Shown here in pieces: positions 1 to 8,317 of a stretch of 64,000 bases of DNA; position 1 is the first letter of the stretch; every line of letters begins with the position of its first letter. This stretch comes from Micromonospora sediminicola (lineage in GTDB: Bacteria > Actinomycetota > Actinomycetes > Mycobacteriales > Micromonosporaceae): NCBI RefSeq assembly GCF_900089585.1, contig NZ_FLRH01000003.1, positions 1,349,001 through 1,413,000 on the forward strand. The letters are read 5' to 3'. Under the pieces are notes generated by a model that was given only the letters and a program-made list of their open reading frames with translations, searched no databases and was not told the origin of the DNA. Both the position numbers and the translations under genes were made by a program.

Positions 1-1319
1 CCGAGCACGCCGAGGCGGACTGGGTGGCCCGGGAGATCGACCGGCTGGTCGACGGCGGCGACACCCGCCCGGGCGACGTGGCCGTCTTCTACCGCACCAA
101 CGCGATGTCCCGGGTGTTCGAAGAGGTCTTCATCCGGGTCGGCCTGCCCTACAAGGTGGTCGGCGGGGTGCGCTTCTACGAGCGCAAGGAGGTCCGCGAC
201 GCGCTGGCCTACCTGCGGGCGGTGGTCAACGACGACGACACGGTCAGCCTGCGCCGGATCCTCAACACCCCGCGCCGGGGCATCGGCGAGCGGGCCGAGG
301 CCTGCGTCGAGGCTTTGGCGTCACGGGACCGCATCTCCTTCGGCGCCGCGTTGCGCCGCGCCAGGACGGCGCCGGGGATCTCCACCCGGGCGGCCAACGG
401 CATCGCCGAGTTCGTCGCGCTGCTCGACGAGGCGCGTGAGCTGGCCGCCACCGGCACCCCGGAGGAGGTGCTGGAGGCGCTGCTGACCCGCTCGGGCTAC
501 CTGGCCGAGCTGGAGGAGAGCCTCGACCCGCAGGACGCCGGCCGGGTGGACAACCTCCAGGAGCTGGTGAGCGTCGCCCGGGAATACACCGAGCGGATCG
601 AGGCGCTGGGCGCCGACGACGAGCGGGCCACCCTGGCCGGTTTCCTGGAGCAGGTGGCGCTGGTCGCCGACGCCGACCAGATCCCCTCCGACGACCCGGA
701 CCATCAGGGTGTCGTCACGCTCATGACGCTGCACACGGCCAAGGGCCTGGAGTTCCCGGTGGTCTTCCTGACCGGCCTGGAGGACGGCGTCTTCCCGCAC
801 CTGCGCTCGCTCGGCGACACCCGCGAGCTGGAGGAGGAGCGGCGCCTGGCGTACGTGGGCATCACCCGGGCCCGGCAGCGCCTCTACCTGTCCCGGGCGG
901 TCACCCGCTCGGCCTGGGGCGCGCCGGCCTACAACCCGCCGTCGCGGTTCCTGGAGGAGTTGCCGCCGGAGCTGGTCCGGTGGGAGCGCACCGAGGGCTC
1001 GTACACCTCGTGGGGCGGCGGTGGGGGCGGCGTCGGCGGCCGGGCGGACCGGATGGGCCGCGGCGGCTTCGCCGGTGGCACTCCGAAGGCGACCGAGCTG
1101 GCCAAGCGTCTGGGCGTGGACGCCAGCCGGTTGTCCACCGCGAGCGAGCTGAAGCAGGCGCCCAAGGTCTCGGCCGGCGACCGGGTCAACCACCAGCGCT
1201 ACGGCCTGGGTCGGGTGCTGGCGGTGGAGGGCGCCGGCCCGGGCGCCCGGGCCCAGATCGACTTCGGCGACCAGACCATGTGGCTGGTGCTGCGGCACGC
1301 CCCGATCGACAAGCTCTGA
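1..1319 (+). CDS. pcrA: ATP-dependent DNA helicase PcrA/UvrD1, C-terminal part (5' end outside window)
   Basis: Superfamily 1 3'-5' DNA helicase of repair and replication-fork clearance. The reading frame is open from base 3, so the gene starts upstream; about 438 residues are visible. They cover domain 2A/2B and the C-terminal tail. Motif V-type TLHTAKGLEF and motif VI-type LAYVGITRARQRL are intact, as in UvrD/PcrA enzymes. The tail has a Gly-rich linker, then the RVNHQRYGLGRVL...DFGDQTMWLVL segment typical of the PcrA Tudor-like C-terminal domain. Walker A and motifs Ia-III lie off the window. A strong hairpin follows the TGA. The next gene (M23 peptidase) is convergent, the arrangement found for uvrD1/Rv0950c in mycobacteria. 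Confidence 0.95.
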   Translation, partial: EHAEADWVAREIDRLVDGGDTRPGDVAVFYRTNAMSRVFEEVFIRVGLPYKVVGGVRFYERKEVRDALAYLRAVVNDDDTVSLRRILNTPRRGIGERAEACVEALASRDRISFGAALRRARTAPGISTRAANGIAEFVALLDEARELAATGTPEEVLEALLTRSGYLAELEESLDPQDAGRVDNLQELVSVAREYTERIEALGADDERATLAGFLEQVALVADADQIPSDDPDHQGVVTLMTLHTAKGLEFPVVFLTGLEDGVFPHLRSLGDTRELEEERRLAYVGITRARQRLYLSRAVTRSAWGAPAYNPPSRFLEELPPELVRWERTEGSYTSWGGGGGGVGGRADRMGRGGFAGGTPKATELAKRLGVDASRLSTASELKQAPKVSAGDRVNHQRYGLGRVLAVEGAGPGARAQIDFGDQTMWLVLRHAPIDKL

Positions 1320-1328
1320 ACGACGGGC

Positions 1329-1363
1329 GGGGCCCGGTCCGGCGTGCCGCCGGGCCGGGCCCC
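1329..1363. terminator. Bidirectional stem-loop terminator between pcrA and the M23 peptidase gene
   Basis: Arms 1329-1344 and 1348-1363 pair over 16 bp with one G-U wobble around a 3-nt loop; TTCTC follows on the + side. It sits between two convergent stop codons and probably serves both genes. Confidence 0.75.
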
Positions 1364-1380
1364 TTCTCGTGCCGTGGCCG

Positions 1381-2148
1381 TCAGCAGGCCACGTCGACGC
1401 CCCGGGCGCGCAGGAACGGCGCCGGGTCGATCTGGTTCCACATCGCGCCCTGGTGCACCTCGAAGTGCAGGTGCGGTCCGGTCGCGTCACCGGTCGCGCC
1501 CTCGTAGCCGATGACCTGGCCGGCCCGGACCTTGTCGCCGACGTCGACGAGGAGCCGGCTCTGGTGCGCGTAGTGCGTCAGGTAGCCGTTGTGGTGGTCG
1601 ACGAAGACCGAGTTGCCGTAACCGTCACCGACGTCGCCGGCCTTGACCACGGTGCCCGCCGCGGCGGCCCGGATCGGCGTGCCGGCGGGCATGGCGAAGT
1701 CGATGCCCGCGTGCAGGGTTCCCCACCGCTGCCCGTAGCAGGAGGTGATCTCGGCGCCCTTCATCGGGATCACCCAGCCGGGCTTCGGCGCGGCCTTCTT
1801 CTTCGGCTTCGGCTTCACCGTCTTCCTCGGCTTCGGGGCGGCCGCGCTCGGGCTCGGGGACGGGCTGGCCGGGGTGGCCGACGGCGTGACGGGACTGACC
1901 GACTCCCGGGCCGAGCGGTCGGCGCGGGCGGCGTCCTCCGCGCGTGCCCGCGCGTCGAAGTCGACCGCCGCCGGCGCCGGGGTCGGTTCATCGGTGGTCG
2001 CGACCACGACACCGCCAAGGCCGAGCCCGAGCAGGGCCACCGCGCCGGTGACCAGGTATACGGTGCGCCGTGCCCGGCGGGGGCGCCGGTGGCGGGCGGG
2101 GGCGTTGTCCGGGGTGTTGCCGTTCGGGGTGGGACTGCTGTGTTGCAC
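1381..2148 (-). CDS. Membrane-anchored M23 family metallopeptidase (LytM-type)
   Basis: Predicted cell-wall endopeptidase or LytM regulator, 255 aa from the chosen start. Basic N-terminus, one transmembrane helix (about residues 28-50), a Pro/Ser/Lys-rich linker of about 70 residues, then an M23 domain. Zinc ligands are visible: H146 and D150 in HAGIDFAMP, and H226/H228 in GPHLHFEVH. The open frame extends upstream to 2301, but GTG 2148 has GAAGG 5 nt before it; another GTG at 2160 lacks a good ribosome site. It is the positional counterpart of Rv0950c (convergent with the helicase). The upstream region contains GGGGAACCACCC near 2280, reminiscent of part of a c-di-AMP riboswitch core, but I cannot fold a full one. 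Confidence 0.85.
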   Translation of the reverse strand: MQHSSPTPNGNTPDNAPARHRRPRRARRTVYLVTGAVALLGLGLGGVVVATTDEPTPAPAAVDFDARARAEDAARADRSARESVSPVTPSATPASPSPSPSAAAPKPRKTVKPKPKKKAAPKPGWVIPMKGAEITSCYGQRWGTLHAGIDFAMPAGTPIRAAAAGTVVKAGDVGDGYGNSVFVDHHNGYLTHYAHQSRLLVDVGDKVRAGQVIGYEGATGDATGPHLHFEVHQGAMWNQIDPAPFLRARGVDVAC

Positions 2149-2362
2149 GGGGACCTTCACCAGTCGAGGGGCACGTGACCTCGAAATACTGGTGTCAGCG
2201 GCGGGGCGGCCGGGCCGGCGGGTCTCCCGGCCGGGCCGGTCCGGGCCGGCGTCCTGCCCGGGTTGACGCCGCTTGGGTGGTTCCCCGGAAGAGACGATCA
2301 CCGGCCGGTGTGGGCCCGCTCACATCCGCAACTGTGATCCAGCAGACTTGCCGACAGACGAA

Positions 2363-2390
2363 ACCGCCCGGATCACGGGATCCGGGCGGT
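2363..2390 (-). terminator. Terminator of the second M23 peptidase gene
   Basis: Perfect 12-bp inverted repeat (2363-2374 / 2379-2390) with a 4-nt loop, 19 nt past the stop on the minus strand and followed in that direction by TTTCGTCTGTC. Confidence 0.75.
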
Positions 2391-2409
2391 CATCGGGCGG
2401 TGCGGAGGG

Positions 2410-3123
2410 TCAGGACGCGGCCACGTCGCCGTAGAGTGCCTCGGTTTCGAGCTTGATGTCCACTCCGCGCTCCTGGAGCCACGGCACCGGGTCCAGCGGC
2501 TGGCCGTTGACATGGACCTCGAGGTGCAGGTGGGAGCCGTAGGAGTGGCCGGTGTTGCCGACCAGGCCGAGCTGATCGCCGGCCTTGACCTCCTGGCCCT
2601 CCTTGACAGTCACCGCGGAGGAGTGGCCGTAGATGGCCTCGCTGCCGTCGGAGTGCTTGACGATCACCGCGTAGCCGTAGCCGCCGAACCAGCCGGCCTT
2701 GGTGACCGTGCCGGAGTGGATGGCCTTGTAGGGCGTGCCCTCGGGCGCGACCAGGTCGATGCCGGTGTGCAGCTTGCCCCAGCGCACGCCGTAGGGCGAC
2801 TTGAAGTCGTAGCCGTGCAGGGGGAGGAGCCAGGGGTCCTGCTCGCTCGCGGCGGCGTCGGTCGACCGGTCGTCACGGGTGGCGCGGTCGGCGCTGTCGG
2901 CCCGGGCCGCGGCGTCCTGGCTGGCGACCGAGGCCTGCCGGAGCTCGTCGAGGACCGAGGGGCTGACGCTCTTGGCGTCGGGGAGGGCGTTCGCGCCGAG
3001 GGCGACGATGCCGGCGCCGACGAAGGCGGTGGTGACGACCGCCGCGTAGCGGCTCCGCGGGGGGGTGGGTACGCGGCGACGGCCGCGATATCGATCGGGC
3101 TCAGACGACAGGCGCTGGCGCAC
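2410..3123 (-). CDS. Membrane-anchored M23 family metallopeptidase, second copy
   Basis: 237-aa protein with the same plan as its downstream neighbour: basic cytoplasmic N-terminus, one transmembrane helix (about residues 26-46), a charged Ala/Asp/Arg-rich, probably helical, linker, then a LytM/M23 domain. Zinc ligands are H119 and D123 in HTGIDLVAP and H198/H200 in GSHLHLEVH. GTG 3123 is chosen because GGAGG ends 6 nt before it; the frame is open further up to 3306 without a better site. It is tandem with the other M23 gene but separated by a terminator, and has its own promoter and a roughly 105-nt structured leader. Likely acts on peptidoglycan outside the membrane. Confidence 0.85.
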   Translation of the reverse strand: MRQRLSSEPDRYRGRRRVPTPPRSRYAAVVTTAFVGAGIVALGANALPDAKSVSPSVLDELRQASVASQDAAARADSADRATRDDRSTDAAASEQDPWLLPLHGYDFKSPYGVRWGKLHTGIDLVAPEGTPYKAIHSGTVTKAGWFGGYGYAVIVKHSDGSEAIYGHSSAVTVKEGQEVKAGDQLGLVGNTGHSYGSHLHLEVHVNGQPLDPVPWLQERGVDIKLETEALYGDVAAS

Positions 3124-3157
3124 GCACACCCTCCGTTGTCGGGGATCCGATGCGACT

Positions 3158-3192
3158 CCGGACCGTTCGGTGAAGCTCCGCCGAACCTCCGG
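3158..3192 (-). promoter_or_regulatory. Stem-loop in the 5' leader of the M23 peptidase gene (possible cis-regulatory RNA)
   Basis: Read on the minus strand, CCGGA and GTTCGG pair with CCGAAC and TCCGG as one extended, slightly bulged stem around a 10-nt loop, 34 nt before the start codon. Actinobacterial cell-wall hydrolase genes often have leader riboswitches (ydaO/c-di-AMP), but the conserved core of that class is not recognised here. Confidence 0.4.
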
Positions 3193-3236
3193 TGTCGCGT
3201 CGTCACCCGTCCGTGGACTCGATGACAACCGTGGAC

Positions 3237-3265
3237 ACGTTAGCCAACCGCCACTCCTGTCACAA
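3237..3265 (-). promoter_or_regulatory. Sigma-70-type promoter of the M23 peptidase gene
   Basis: -35 TTGTGA (3265-3260), 17-nt spacer, -10 TAACGT (3242-3237). Transcription from about 3230 would give a roughly 105-nt leader before GTG 3123. Confidence 0.6.
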
Positions 3266-3509
3266 GCCGAAGCGCCGAACTGGCGTTTCGTTATGTCCAA
3301 TTCCATCCGAGCTTGTCATATCTCGTGCCGCTGGTCGGATGGCCCGTCAACTGTCCGTTCGTCGCGGACAGTGACCGATCGGCGGAGGTGTCCGACTTCC
3401 GGCGTACGAGGTCGGGCGGTAGTGCGCGGCCCGGCTTCCCGCCCCGCGCCCGGCCGGGTTACCGTTCGTTCAGGTCAGCAGTGCCGGTGCCGGTGAAAGG
3501 TGTGCGCAG

Positions 3510-3914
3510 ATGAGCTCTCGAATCCGGGTCGTCGTCGCGAAGCCCGGCCTGGACGGCCACGACCGGGGCGCGAAGGTCGTCGCCCGTGCCCTGCGCGACG
3601 CGGGCATGGAGGTCATCTACACCGGTCTGCACCAGACGCCCGAGCAGATCGTCGAAACGGCCATCCAGGAGGACGCGGACGCGGTCGGTCTCTCCGTGCT
3701 CTCCGGCGCGCACATGACCCTGTTCAAGCGGGTCCTCGAACTGCTCGCCGAGCGCGAGGCGGCGGACATCGTGGTCTTCGGTGGCGGCATCATCCCCGAG
3801 GCCGACATCCCGGAGCTGGAGCGGCTCGGCGTCGCGAAGATCTTCACCCCGGGCGCGACCACCGGGTCGATCGTCGACTGGGTGCGGGAGAACGTCGCCC
3901 AGCCGGTCGGCTGA
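3510..3914 (+). CDS. Stand-alone cobalamin (B12)-binding protein, small subunit-type of acyl-CoA mutases
   Basis: 134-aa protein consisting of a single B12-binding Rossmann domain. The cobalt-ligating motif DxHxxG is present (DGHDRG, residues 15-20, H17), followed by the SVLSGAH and VVFGGGI segments that contact the nucleotide tail. It matches the C-terminal domain of methylmalonyl-CoA mutase and the size of separate small subunits such as IcmB of isobutyryl-CoA mutase. No large mutase subunit is near, so it must pair in trans or act as a B12 carrier. ATG 3510 has GAAAGG 9 nt upstream. A possible -10 TACCGT lies at 3460-3465. The location just before sucCD fits propionyl-CoA flux into succinyl-CoA, but that link is inference. 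Confidence 0.85.
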   Translation: MSSRIRVVVAKPGLDGHDRGAKVVARALRDAGMEVIYTGLHQTPEQIVETAIQEDADAVGLSVLSGAHMTLFKRVLELLAEREAADIVVFGGGIIPEADIPELERLGVAKIFTPGATTGSIVDWVRENVAQPVG

Positions 3915-3956
3915 CCGGCCGGTCTCCGCGGGCCCGGTCCCGAACCCGGGCAGGGG

Positions 3957-3993
3957 GAGGGGCCGGACGCACCCCTCACACGCCCGGCCCCTC
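3957..3993 (+). terminator. Terminator of the B12-binding gene
   Basis: Perfect 10-bp inverted repeat GAGGGGCCGG / CCGGCCCCTC with a 17-nt loop, 43 nt after the stop codon. Confidence 0.6.
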
Positions 3994-4229
3994 TATGCAC
4001 GATGCCCCGCCGCCACCCCTCGACCGACAGGGCATCGGCCGCTCCCGCCGTCGCGCTTGACCAGCGCTCCGACATCAGACTCAACGACGCCCCCGACGGG
4101 GGGTTACGCCCGGCTCCGGACATCCCCCGGACGGCTGACGCCGCGCGCTCCGGCGGCCCCCGTCCGTCGCTCGGCCGTCCACTCCGGCGACGACGGCTGT
4201 GCATTACCGCACACCGCGCACCCGCTCGG
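3994..4229. other. Intergenic stretch without recognised gene
   Basis: No open frame here has convincing start, ribosome site or homology; short antisense and sense frames are Arg/Pro/Ser-rich shadows. Nothing further recognised before the sucC promoter. Confidence 0.5.
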
Positions 4230-4257
4230 TTGCCGCTGGTTCCCATCTCGTTAGGCT
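4230..4257 (+). promoter_or_regulatory. Candidate sucCD promoter
   Basis: -35 TTGCCG (4230-4235), 16-nt spacer, -10 TAGGCT (4252-4257), about 100 nt before sucC. Confidence 0.45.
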
Positions 4258-4267
4258 GCGGCAAATG

Positions 4268-4290
4268 GCCTGTCTGTTCTGATGACAGGC
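4268..4290 (+). promoter_or_regulatory. Inverted repeat in the sucC 5' leader
   Basis: Perfect 7-bp inverted repeat GCCTGTC / GACAGGC with a 9-nt AT-richer centre, starting 10 nt after the -10 box. It lies at the expected transcription start, so it could be an operator or the first stem of the mRNA. Confidence 0.4.
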
Positions 4291-4360
4291 GTCAAACTGA
4301 TTTTCCAACGCTGGTGGCGGCGCGACGGCGCGCCGCGGAGACGGGACGGGACGCGCAATC

Positions 4361-5539
4361 GTGGACCTGTACGAGTACCAGGGGCGGGACCTGTTCGAGC
4401 GGCACGGCTTGCCCGTGCTCGCCGGCGGCGTCGCCACTACCCCGGAGGAGGCCCGCGCGATCGCCGAACGCCTCGGCGGTCGGGTGGTCGTCAAGGCGCA
4501 GGTGAAGGTCGGCGGCCGCGGCAAGGCCGGCGGCGTGAAGCTGGCCGAGGGCGCGGAGGAGACGGTGGCCCGGGCCACCGACATCCTCGGCATGGACATC
4601 AAGGGTCACACCGTCCACAAGGTCATGATCACCGTGACCGCGGACGTGGCCGAGGAGTACTACTTCTCGTACCTGCTCGACCGGGCGAACCGCACCTTCC
4701 TCTGCATCGCCAGCGTCGCCGGCGGCATGGACATCGAGCAGGTCGCCGCCGAGACCCCGGACCGGGTCGTCAAGGCGCCGATCGACGCCAACACCGGCGT
4801 CGACGAGGCCAAGGCGCGCGAGATCGTCACCGCGGCCGGCTTCCCGGCCGAGATCGCCGACCAGGTCGTCGACGTCGCGGTCAAGCTGTGGCAGGCGTTC
4901 GTCGCCGAGGACGCCACGCTGGTCGAGGTGAACCCGCTGGCCACCACCAAGGACGGCAAGCTGCTGCTCCTGGACGCCAAGGTCACCCTGGACGAGAACG
5001 CCGGGTTCCGGCACCCGGACCACGAGGCCCTGGTCGACCAGGCGTCGGTGGACCCGCTGGAGCAGGCCGCCAAGGCCAAGGACCTCAACTACGTCAAGCT
5101 CGACGGCGAGGTCGGCATCATCGGCAACGGCGCGGGCCTGGTCATGTCCACGCTCGACGTGGTCGCGTACGCCGGTGAGCGGCACGGCGGCGTCAAGCCG
5201 GCCAACTTCCTCGACATCGGCGGCGGCGCGAGCGCCGAGGTGATGGCGAACGGCCTGGAGATCGTCCTCTCCGACCCGTCGGTGAAGAGCGTCTTCGTCA
5301 ACGTGTTCGGCGGCATCACCGCGTGCGACGCGGTCGCCAACGGCATCGTGCAGGCGCTGGCGCTGCTCGAGCAGCGCGGCGAGAAGGCCACCAAGCCGCT
5401 CGTGGTCCGCCTCGACGGCAACAACGCCGAGGCCGGTCGGGCCATCCTCGACGGCGCGGCCAACCCGCTCATCCAGCGGGTCGACACCATGGACGGCGCG
5501 GCCGAGCGGGCCGCCGAGCTGGCAGCTGCGGGGGTCTGA
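4361..5539 (+). CDS. sucC: Succinyl-CoA synthetase (ADP-forming) beta subunit
   Basis: Beta chain of the cytosolic TCA enzyme that makes ATP from succinyl-CoA. 392 aa, normal full length. N-terminal ATP-grasp domain starts [38 protein letters not shown] and EVNPLA are family hallmarks; the C-terminal CoA-ligase domain carries [10 protein letters not shown] and [10 protein letters not shown]. The start is GTG 4361. No good Shine-Dalgarno sequence precedes it, but the N-terminus matches the family exactly. sucD follows after 2 nt, so the two chains are co-translated. Preceded by an unusually long leader containing a small inverted repeat. Confidence 0.97.
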   Translation: MDLYEYQGRDLFERHGLPVLAGGVATTPEEARAIAERLGGRVVVKAQVKVGGRGKAGGVKLAEGAEETVARATDILGMDIKGHTVHKVMITVTADVAEEYYFSYLLDRANRTFLCIASVAGGMDIEQVAAETPDRVVKAPIDANTGVDEAKAREIVTAAGFPAEIADQVVDVAVKLWQAFVAEDATLVEVNPLATTKDGKLLLLDAKVTLDENAGFRHPDHEALVDQASVDPLEQAAKAKDLNYVKLDGEVGIIGNGAGLVMSTLDVVAYAGERHGGVKPANFLDIGGGASAEVMANGLEIVLSDPSVKSVFVNVFGGITACDAVANGIVQALALLEQRGEKATKPLVVRLDGNNAEAGRAILDGAANPLIQRVDTMDGAAERAAELAAAGV

Positions 5540-5541
5540 CA

Positions 5542-6429
5542 ATGGCTATCTGGCTGACCAAGGACTCCAAGGTCATCGTGCAGGGGATGACCGGTTCCGA
5601 GGGTTCCAAGCACACCCGGCGGATGCTCGCGGCGGGCACCACCGTCGTCGGCGGCGTCAACCCGCGCAAGGCCGGCACCACCGTCGACTTCGACGGCACC
5701 GAGCTGCCCGTCTTCGCCTCCGTCGCGGACGCGATGAAGGAGACCGGGGCCGACGTCACGGTCATCTTCGTGCCGCCGCAGTTCACCAAGGCCGCCGTGG
5801 TCGAGGCGATCGACGCCGGCATCGACCTGGCCGTGGTGATCACCGAGGGCGTACCGGTGCACGACACCGCCGCGTTCTGGGCGTACAACGTCGCCCAGGG
5901 TGAGCGGACCCGGATCATCGGCCCGAACTGCCCGGGCATCGCCTCGCCGGGCGCGTCCAACGCCGGCATCATCCCGGCCGACATCACCGGCTCCGGCCGG
6001 ATCGGCCTGGTCAGCAAGAGCGGCACGCTGACCTACCAGATGATGTACGAGCTGCGCGACATCGGCTTCTCCACCTGCGTCGGCATCGGTGGTGACCCGA
6101 TCATCGGCACCACCCACATCGACGCGCTGGCCGCCTTCGAGGCGGACCCGGAGACCGACGCCATCGTCATGATCGGTGAGATCGGCGGCGACGCCGAGGA
6201 GCGCGCGGCCGAGTTCATCAAGGCCAACGTCACCAAGCCGGTGGTCGGCTACATCGCCGGCTTCACCGCCCCGCCCGGCAAGACCATGGGTCACGCCGGC
6301 GCGATCATCTCCGGCTCGGCCGGCACCGCCGACGCGAAGAAGGCGGCGCTGGAGGCGGTCGGCGTCAAGGTCGGCAAGACCCCGACCGAGACCGCCAAGC
6401 TCATGCGGGAGATCATGTCGGGCCGCTGA
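5542..6429 (+). CDS. sucD: Succinyl-CoA synthetase (ADP-forming) alpha subunit
   Basis: 295-aa alpha chain carrying the CoA-binding domain and the phospho-histidine. N-terminal [21 protein letters not shown] is the CoA-binding motif; GPNCPGI and the phosphohistidine segment [13 protein letters not shown] are intact. ATG 5542 lies 2 nt after the sucC stop, so the ribosome can pass directly between cistrons. A long in-frame open stretch upstream (from 5323) is only an overlap with sucC. A strong terminator follows 18 nt after the stop codon. Confidence 0.97.
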   Translation: MAIWLTKDSKVIVQGMTGSEGSKHTRRMLAAGTTVVGGVNPRKAGTTVDFDGTELPVFASVADAMKETGADVTVIFVPPQFTKAAVVEAIDAGIDLAVVITEGVPVHDTAAFWAYNVAQGERTRIIGPNCPGIASPGASNAGIIPADITGSGRIGLVSKSGTLTYQMMYELRDIGFSTCVGIGGDPIIGTTHIDALAAFEADPETDAIVMIGEIGGDAEERAAEFIKANVTKPVVGYIAGFTAPPGKTMGHAGAIISGSAGTADAKKAALEAVGVKVGKTPTETAKLMREIMSGR

Positions 6430-6447
6430 GCGGTCGCACGACGTGCC

Positions 6448-6479
6448 GAGGGGGTCGACCGGGTCCGGTCGGCCCCCTC
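6448..6479. terminator. Bidirectional terminator between sucD and the DUF4190 gene
   Basis: 13-bp stem (6448-6460 / 6467-6479) with one G-U wobble and a 6-nt loop, between convergent stop codons. Confidence 0.8.
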
Positions 6480-6483
6480 ACGC

Positions 6484-6753
6484 TCAGCGGTACCAGTACG
6501 GGTAGTAGTAGCTGCCCCGGGCCCGCACGATGGCGCTGGCCACGATGTTGACGACGCCGAACGCGATGGCCAGCCAGCCGAGCAAGGGTGACTTGCCGTT
6601 GCGCCGCGCGTCGCGGATGGACAACCACCCGAAGACGATGCCCAGGATTCCGCAGCAGAGCAGGCCGAGCACGATGCCGAGAACGCCCCAGAGCGTGGTC
6701 CGGTCCCGGCCGGCGGCCGGTGGCGGCGGTGGCGGCGGATACGGAGCGTTCAC
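6484..6753 (-). CDS. Small DUF4190-type membrane protein
   Basis: 89-aa protein: Pro-rich N-terminus (YPPPPPPPAAG), then two transmembrane helices separated by a short loop, with LGIVLGLLCCGILGIVFG, the small-residue/Cys pattern of DUF4190. Ends in an aromatic YYYPYWYR tail. GTG 6753 is preceded by GGAGG at 5 nt. Convergent with sucD. Function is unknown; a related longer protein is encoded at 8318-8842, so the two flank perM. Confidence 0.75.
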   Translation of the reverse strand: MNAPYPPPPPPPAAGRDRTTLWGVLGIVLGLLCCGILGIVFGWLSIRDARRNGKSPLLGWLAIAFGVVNIVASAIVRARGSYYYPYWYR

Positions 6754-6900
6754 GGCTTCCTCCGAGCGGTCGGTGCCGCGACAGGAAAGGTCGCGTCTGA
6801 AGCCGAGGCTAGACGGATCACCACCGCCGATCCGGGGGTTCGGCGAACTCGCCGCGGTATCGGACTGCCGTCCTTCGTGCGGCGTGCCAGAGTAGACGCG

Positions 6901-8238
6901 ATGTCACGTGTCACCCCTGACCAGCCCCGCCGCTCGGCCGCCGGTCCCGGCGCCGGTGCCCGGCCGCCCGGCCGTGCCCGCCCCGGTGTCCGCGTGCCCG
7001 CGCCCCGGGCGGGCGAGCCGTCCCGCAGCCGGGCGCCGCTGCCCGTCGCCGCCGGGGTGGCCGCGCTCTGGGCCGCGGTGACCTCCTGGCTGCCGGTCAC
7101 CATGGTGCTCGGCCTGGCCCAGCTCAGCGAGGACGCGGGCTCGCTCGGCGGCGCGGTCCGCGCCGGCCTCGCCGGCTGGCTGCTCGGGCACGGGGTGCCG
7201 CTGCAGACCGCGGCCGGGCCGCTCGGCCTGGCGCCGCTCGCGCTGAGCGCGCTCGTCGTCTGGCGGCTCACCCGCGCCGGGGTGCACGTCAGCCGCGCCG
7301 TCGGGGCCCGCGGCGGCGGCTCGCCCCGGCAGGCGCTCACCGTCGCGGTCGCCGTCGCCGTCGGATACGCGCTGCTCGGCGCGATCGCCGCGATCGCCGT
7401 CGGCGCGGGCGGCCTGCGGGTCTCCCCGGTCACCGCCGCGCTCACGTTCGCCGCGTTCGCCGCCCCTGCCGCCCTGGTCGGCGCACTGCGCACCACCGGG
7501 GTGTGGGGGCTGCTGGCGCGGCGCTGCCCGCCGGCCGTGCGGGACGGGCTGCGCACCGGCCTGGTCGCGGCGCTGCTGCTGTGCGGCGCGGGCGCCGGCG
7601 CGGCCGGGCTGGCGGTGGCCACCGGCGGCGGCGACGCGGCCGACATGATCGGGGCCTACCGCACCGGGGTGGCCGGTCAGGCCGGCATCACGCTGGTCAG
7701 CCTCGCCTACGCGCCGAACGCCACCGCCTGGTCGGTCAGCTACCTGCTCGGTCCCGGGTTCGCCGTCGGCACGGACACCGCCGTGCGCACCAGCGAGGTG
7801 TCGGTCGGCGCGTTGCCGGCCGTACCACTGCTCGCCGGTCTGCCGCGCGGGCCGGTGGACGGGCTCGGGTCGGGGCTGCTCGCGGTGCCCGTGCTGGCCG
7901 CGATGGCGGCCGGCTGGCTGCTCGCCCGGAGGCTGCTGCGGGTGGCGGCCGAGGAGCGGGCCGAGGTCGGGTGGGCGGCGCTGCTGGTGCCGGCGGCGCT
8001 CGCCGGGCCGGTCGCGGGCGCGCTGCTGGGGCTGGTCGCGGCGGCCTCCGGCGGCCCGCTCGGCGGTGGTCGGCTCGCCGAGATCGGTCCGGCGCCCTGG
8101 CCGGTGGCCGGCGTGGCCACGCTGGTGATCGCCGTGGGTGCGGCGCTCGGCGCCGCCGCCACCCGCACCCTGACCCGTCCCACCGCCCCGCCGTCCCGCC
8201 CGGCGCCCCCGCCCCGCGCCACCCCCGCCGCCCGCTGA
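6901..8238 (+). CDS. perM: PerM-like polytopic membrane protein (DUF6350)
   Basis: 445-aa membrane protein with a basic, Pro/Arg-rich cytoplasmic N-terminus of about 45 residues and roughly nine hydrophobic segments. Length and topology match the DUF6350 family, which includes mycobacterial PerM (Rv0955), a protein required for cell division under stress. The assignment relies mainly on synteny: between sucCD and purNH, as in M. tuberculosis. ATG 6901 is chosen over an in-frame ATG at 6877; neither has a strong ribosome site. The C-terminus is Pro/Arg/Thr-rich. A perfect hairpin follows. Confidence 0.8.
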   Translation: MSRVTPDQPRRSAAGPGAGARPPGRARPGVRVPAPRAGEPSRSRAPLPVAAGVAALWAAVTSWLPVTMVLGLAQLSEDAGSLGGAVRAGLAGWLLGHGVPLQTAAGPLGLAPLALSALVVWRLTRAGVHVSRAVGARGGGSPRQALTVAVAVAVGYALLGAIAAIAVGAGGLRVSPVTAALTFAAFAAPAALVGALRTTGVWGLLARRCPPAVRDGLRTGLVAALLLCGAGAGAAGLAVATGGGDAADMIGAYRTGVAGQAGITLVSLAYAPNATAWSVSYLLGPGFAVGTDTAVRTSEVSVGALPAVPLLAGLPRGPVDGLGSGLLAVPVLAAMAAGWLLARRLLRVAAEERAEVGWAALLVPAALAGPVAGALLGLVAAASGGPLGGGRLAEIGPAPWPVAGVATLVIAVGAALGAAATRTLTRPTAPPSRPAPPPRATPAAR

Positions 8239-8273
8239 CCCCGCCCGTCCGGGAGGTGGGCCGGGAACGCGCG

Positions 8274-8305
8274 AGGGGGCGCCCGGCGGTCGCCGGACGC
8301 CCCCT
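8274..8305. terminator. Bidirectional terminator between perM and the DUF4190 gene
   Basis: AGGGGGCG / CGCCCCCT plus CCGGCG / CGCCGG arms, one internal mismatch and a 2-nt apex, between convergent genes. Confidence 0.8.
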
Positions 8306-8317
8306 GCACGGAGCCGG

